A stretch of 25,174 bases of DNA, taken from assembly GCA_910584605.1 (NCBI GenBank), contig CAJUAW010000026.1, positions 1 through 25,174 on the forward strand, in the 5' to 3' direction. Within the stretch, counting starts at the first letter, position 1. Each line of letters opens with the position of its first letter. Below are positions 23,012-25,174 of this stretch, piece after piece. The notes beneath the pieces are model-generated. The model saw nothing but the letters and a program-made list of their open reading frames with translations, made no database searches and had not been told where the DNA came from. This DNA is from an uncultured Oscillospiraceae bacterium. GTDB lineage: Bacteria; Bacillota_A; Clostridia; Oscillospirales; Oscillospiraceae. The translations under genes and the position numbers were made by a program.

Positions 23012-24070
23012 ATGTCTTTGGTACTCATCCATCCTGCTCCCGACTCCGGCTGGGCCGGTCAGCGGCTGAACGGCGTACTGCGTCAGGCTCTGGCCGGGAA
23101 GGAGGTCCGGGTCCTCCGGACAGCGGAGGAGCTGACCGGCATAGCCGGGGAGCGGCTGCTGCTGGCCCTGCCCCTGGGGGATACGGGGATCAACCTGGAG
23201 TACATGCGGATGCTGGTCCGGCTGCGGAAGGAGCGGTCCCTGCTCCAGGGCTGTACCGCCGGACTCATCGTGGACGGAGCGGGGGAGCTGTACACCAAGT
23301 CCGCCGCCGCCGAGGCCGCCCTGGCCCTGAACCGGGCGGGCTGTGCCCTGGTGGGCCGTCCCCTGGTAGAGGGTACCGGCTCGCTGTCCAACTTTCAGGT
23401 CCAGGCCAACAATCTGGGGGTCGACCTGATGGGGGCCTACCGCCATGCCGCCCAGGAGCTGGCGGAGCGGGTAGAGGGCTTCGTCTTTCCGAAAAAGGAG
23501 CGCCCGGAGGTCCTGATCCTCCACGCCTCAAGCCACCACACCTCCAACACCATGGATCTGTGGTCCCAGGTGCGGGAGAAGCTGGAGGAACGCTGTGCCA
23601 TCCGCGAGATCGGCCTGCGCAACGGCACCCTGTCCGACTGCTCCGGCTGTCCCTACACCATGTGCCTCCACTTCGGTGAGCAGGGGGGCTGCTTCTACGG
23701 CGGCGTGATGCAGGACGAGGTCTATCCCGCCGTCCGGTCCGCGGACGCCCTGGTCCTGCTGTGCCCCAACTACAATGACGCCCTGTCCGCCAACCTCACC
23801 GCCTTCATCAACCGCCTCACCGCCCTGTTCCGCCAGACCCGGTTCTACGACAAGGCAGTCTTCGCCATCGTCGTGTCCGGCTACTCCGGGGGAGACATGG
23901 TGGCCCGGCAGATCATCGCTGCAATGAATATGAACAAGTCCTTCTACCTCCCGCAGAATTTTTCCATGATCAAGACCGCCAACTCCCCCGGTCAGGCTCT
24001 GGCCCTGCCCGGCATTCAGGAACAGCTGGCGCTCTTTGGGCAGAACATCCTGGACACGCTGTGCCAATAG
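23012..24070 (+). CDS. Flavodoxin-fold protein with four-cysteine motif (iron-sulfur flavoprotein-like)
   Basis: This 352-residue soluble protein has two alpha/beta parts. The C-terminal domain (about 164-350) resembles NADPH-dependent FMN reductase/flavodoxin proteins. PEVLILHASSHHTSNT supplies the FMN phosphate loop and ADALVLLCPNYNDALSANLTAFINR a later conserved block. Between them Cys210, Cys213, Cys218 and Cys227 form CX2CX4CX8C, reminiscent of iron-sulfur flavoproteins though with different spacing, so a cluster is possible rather than certain. The N-terminal domain (1-160) lacks a clear FMN loop. It starts 16 bp after the dehydrogenase-like gene with AAGGTG before ATG 23012. It is last in the four-gene run and ends at a bidirectional terminator. 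Confidence 0.85.
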   Translation: MSLVLIHPAPDSGWAGQRLNGVLRQALAGKEVRVLRTAEELTGIAGERLLLALPLGDTGINLEYMRMLVRLRKERSLLQGCTAGLIVDGAGELYTKSAAAEAALALNRAGCALVGRPLVEGTGSLSNFQVQANNLGVDLMGAYRHAAQELAERVEGFVFPKKERPEVLILHASSHHTSNTMDLWSQVREKLEERCAIREIGLRNGTLSDCSGCPYTMCLHFGEQGGCFYGGVMQDEVYPAVRSADALVLLCPNYNDALSANLTAFINRLTALFRQTRFYDKAVFAIVVSGYSGGDMVARQIIAAMNMNKSFYLPQNFSMIKTANSPGQALALPGIQEQLALFGQNILDTLCQ

Positions 24071-24075
24071 CGGAA

Positions 24076-24107
24076 AGCTCTCCGGCCGCGACCGGAGAGC
24101 TGTTTCC
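24076..24107. terminator. Bidirectional terminator between convergent genes
   Basis: AGCTCTCCGG (24076-24085) pairs perfectly with CCGGAGAGCT (24092-24101) around CCGCGA. It is followed by GTTTCCTT on the plus strand and TTTCCG on the minus strand. It fills the gap between the two opposing stop codons. Confidence 0.85.
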
Positions 24108-24866
24108 TTATTTCAGATAATTTTGGGGGTCCACCGGCTGGCCGTTGAGGATCACCTCCAGGTGAACATGGGAGGCGACGCCTACCTCGGCGATGGCAGA
24201 GGAGCCTACAGTCCCCAGCTCACTGCCGATGTCCACCGAGTCCCCCGCCTCCACCAGGACGTCCTCGTCCAGGTTGCAGTACCAGGACTGCAGTCCGCCG
24301 CCGTGGTTGACCACCACAGTAGTGCCCATCAGGCCGTCGTTGTAGACCTGCTCCACGGTGCCGGCGCTGATGGACAGCACCTTCACCCCCTGCGCGGCCG
24401 CAATATCCAGCCCGCCATGGGTACGCCAGTCACCCAGAGTCGGGTCAAGGGACAGGGTCTCCACACTGAAATCCCGCAGGACCGCCCCCTGTACCGGCCA
24501 GGTAAACACCTTCGACAGCGTCTCCTCGCTGGTCACGGTGTCCGGCTCCGGAGTTGTGTCCTTCACCGGCTCCGGATCGTCTGGCTGGGATGCGGCCTGT
24601 CCCTTGCTTTCGGCCGGTGCGGTGACCACCGGGGGTTCCTTTGGAACATTGGGAGCAGGGGGGGCGGGACTGGCCGTGCTCTGGTCCGGAAGGGTTACAG
24701 AGGCGCTCCCTCCCACTGGCGCGGCAGCGCGGGTGTCGTTTACAACGGTTCTCAGCAGATAATAGCCCGAAATTCCTATGGTGGCGATGCACAGGAACAG
24801 GACTATGTAAAAGCCCTTTCCCATGGCGAAATCGCCCAGCTTATTCAAAAAGCTCCGGTTTTTCAA
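24108..24866 (-). CDS. M23 family peptidase, SpoIIQ-like
   Basis: This 252-residue single-pass membrane protein has a cytoplasmic tail, a TM helix (about 19-38), a Pro/Ala/Thr-rich linker (about 50-115) and a C-terminal LytM/M23 domain (about 123-252). The zinc ligands look intact: His150 and Asp154 in THGGLD, His235 in SHVHLEV (with His233), and a further His188 in VVNHGGG. The size, single N-terminal TM and M23 domain fit SpoIIQ. In sporulating clostridia SpoIIQ is made in the forespore and forms a channel with SpoIIIAH. Unlike B. subtilis SpoIIQ, clostridial versions often keep the zinc site. The start is TTG 24866, placed 7 bases after GGAGG. A sigma-F-like promoter lies directly upstream. 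The SpoIIQ assignment is inferred, the M23 fold is clear. Confidence 0.9.
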   Translation of the reverse strand: MKNRSFLNKLGDFAMGKGFYIVLFLCIATIGISGYYLLRTVVNDTRAAAPVGGSASVTLPDQSTASPAPPAPNVPKEPPVVTAPAESKGQAASQPDDPEPVKDTTPEPDTVTSEETLSKVFTWPVQGAVLRDFSVETLSLDPTLGDWRTHGGLDIAAAQGVKVLSISAGTVEQVYNDGLMGTTVVVNHGGGLQSWYCNLDEDVLVEAGDSVDIGSELGTVGSSAIAEVGVASHVHLEVILNGQPVDPQNYLK

Positions 24867-24885
24867 AAAACCACCTCCGAAGCCT

Positions 24886-24914
24886 ATTTTGGACAGGGGA
24901 CCGAAGGGTTATAC
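24886..24914 (-). promoter_or_regulatory. Sigma-F-like forespore promoter upstream of the M23 gene
   Basis: On the minus strand, GTATA (24914-24910), exactly 15 bases, then GTCCAAAAT (24894-24886) fits GYATA-N15-GGNNANANT with one mismatch (T for the second G). The start site would fall next to the ribosome binding site, giving a very short leader. Confidence 0.55.
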
Positions 24915-24977
24915 ATGGCCGGTAAAAATTTTTCAGCCGCGCTCCAGCAAAAGAGGAACGCAGTCGAAAAATTTTCC

Positions 24978-25006
24978 TTGACAGATGATTGTTTTTGTGA
25001 TAATCT
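24978..25006 (+). promoter_or_regulatory. Consensus sigma-A promoter of tRNA-Leu
   Basis: A perfect -35 TTGACA (24978-24983), a 17-bp spacer and TAATCT (25001-25006) make this the strongest promoter in the window. The tRNA 5' end is about 25 bases past the expected start site. Confidence 0.85.
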
Positions 25007-25037
25007 AGTTGAGCACTTAAGACCGGAAGCCACCCAT

Positions 25038-25124
25038 GCCGGAGTGGCGGAATTGGCAGACGCCCGGGACTTAAAATCCCGTGGGAGCGATCCCGTGCCG
25101 GTTCGACCCCGGTCTCCGGCACCA
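25038..25124 (+). tRNA. tRNA-Leu (UAA anticodon)
   Basis: Acceptor GCCGGAG (25038-25044) pairs with CTCCGGC (25114-25120), followed by discriminator A and an encoded CCA (25122-25124). The anticodon stem CGGGA/TCCCG holds the loop CTTAAAA, so the anticodon is TAA at 25072-25074. A long variable arm (TGGGAGCGATCCCG) marks a class II tRNA, consistent with Leu. The T-arm is GCCGG-TTCGACC-CCGGT. The gene reads UUA, a rare codon in this GC-rich host. Confidence 0.97.
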
Positions 25125-25131
25125 TATCGCG

Positions 25132-25174
25132 AGATCGGAAGAGCACACGTCTGAACTCCAGTCACACAAGCTAA
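25132..25174 (+). other. Illumina TruSeq adapter and index (sequencing artefact)
   Basis: The 34 bases 25132-25165 begin AGATCGGAAGAGCACACGTC and read to CCAGTCAC, the standard TruSeq read-1 adapter. An 8-base index-like ACAAGCTA follows at 25166-25173, then one further A. Only 25125-25131 (TATCGCG) separates it from the tRNA. This is not genomic and should be trimmed. Confidence 0.99.

Noticed and set aside
1..25131. CRISPR arrays, insertion sequences or rRNA genes
   Set aside because: No regular repeat-spacer pattern, transposase motifs or rRNA sequence were seen in the window.

Overview
The window is a high-GC Firmicutes sequence, probably from an endospore-forming gut member of the Oscillospiraceae/Eubacteriales (Flavonifractor- or Lawsonibacter-like). 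The evidence is G/C-ending codons, strong AGGAGG-type ribosome binding sites, a spore germination protease (gpr), a SpoIIQ-like M23 protein behind a sigma-F-like promoter, and a BceAB-type transporter. It looks like the end of a metagenomic or draft contig. The last 43 bases are Illumina adapter plus index, not genome.

Layout. (1) 1-643: the last 65 codons of a ribosome-protection tetracycline resistance gene (tet(W)/tet(M)/tet(O) group), then about 440 bp of AT-rich DNA with short direct repeats and a decayed-looking reading frame. This is probably the edge of a mobile insertion next to pyrG. (2) 644-4719: pyrG (CTP synthase), a convergent orphan histidine-kinase-like protein that lacks the phospho-acceptor His and the G1-box Asp, and gap (GAPDH). 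(3) 4733-5263: an AT-richer XRE repressor between two terminators, with Spo0A-box-like repeats upstream. (4) 5284-7931: a BceAB-type ABC transporter on the minus strand, with no linked two-component system. (5) 8060-12868: a four-gene plus-strand unit with an ABC ATPase, a zinc-ribbon membrane-anchored protein and two ABC-2 permeases. (6) 12989-14220: gpr and a small tail-anchored protein, both minus strand, divergent from rpsT. (7) 14330-15768: rpsT (TTG start) and a YihY/BrkB membrane protein. (8) 15850-24107: a run of four closely spaced plus-strand genes: a 1596-residue multidomain protein, an SMI1/KNR4-like protein, a lactate/malate dehydrogenase-like protein and a Cys-rich flavodoxin-fold protein. 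(9) 24108-25124: the SpoIIQ-like M23 gene, divergent from tRNA-Leu(UAA).

How the genes relate. pyrG, gap, rpsT and tRNA-Leu are housekeeping genes in their own transcription units. gpr, the M23 protein and the tandem 0A-box-like sites point to sporulation control. The two ABC systems lie back to back around a shared 187-bp regulatory region. The strongest candidate for an undescribed system is the 1596-residue protein. It appears to combine an HD phosphohydrolase, a helical-repeat region, a NadD-like nucleotidyltransferase, a GNAT-like fold and a phosphoribosyltransferase-like domain. Its downstream neighbours are a Rossmann NAD-type dehydrogenase and a flavoprotein, which fits a role in nucleotide-cofactor metabolism. 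That role is inference.
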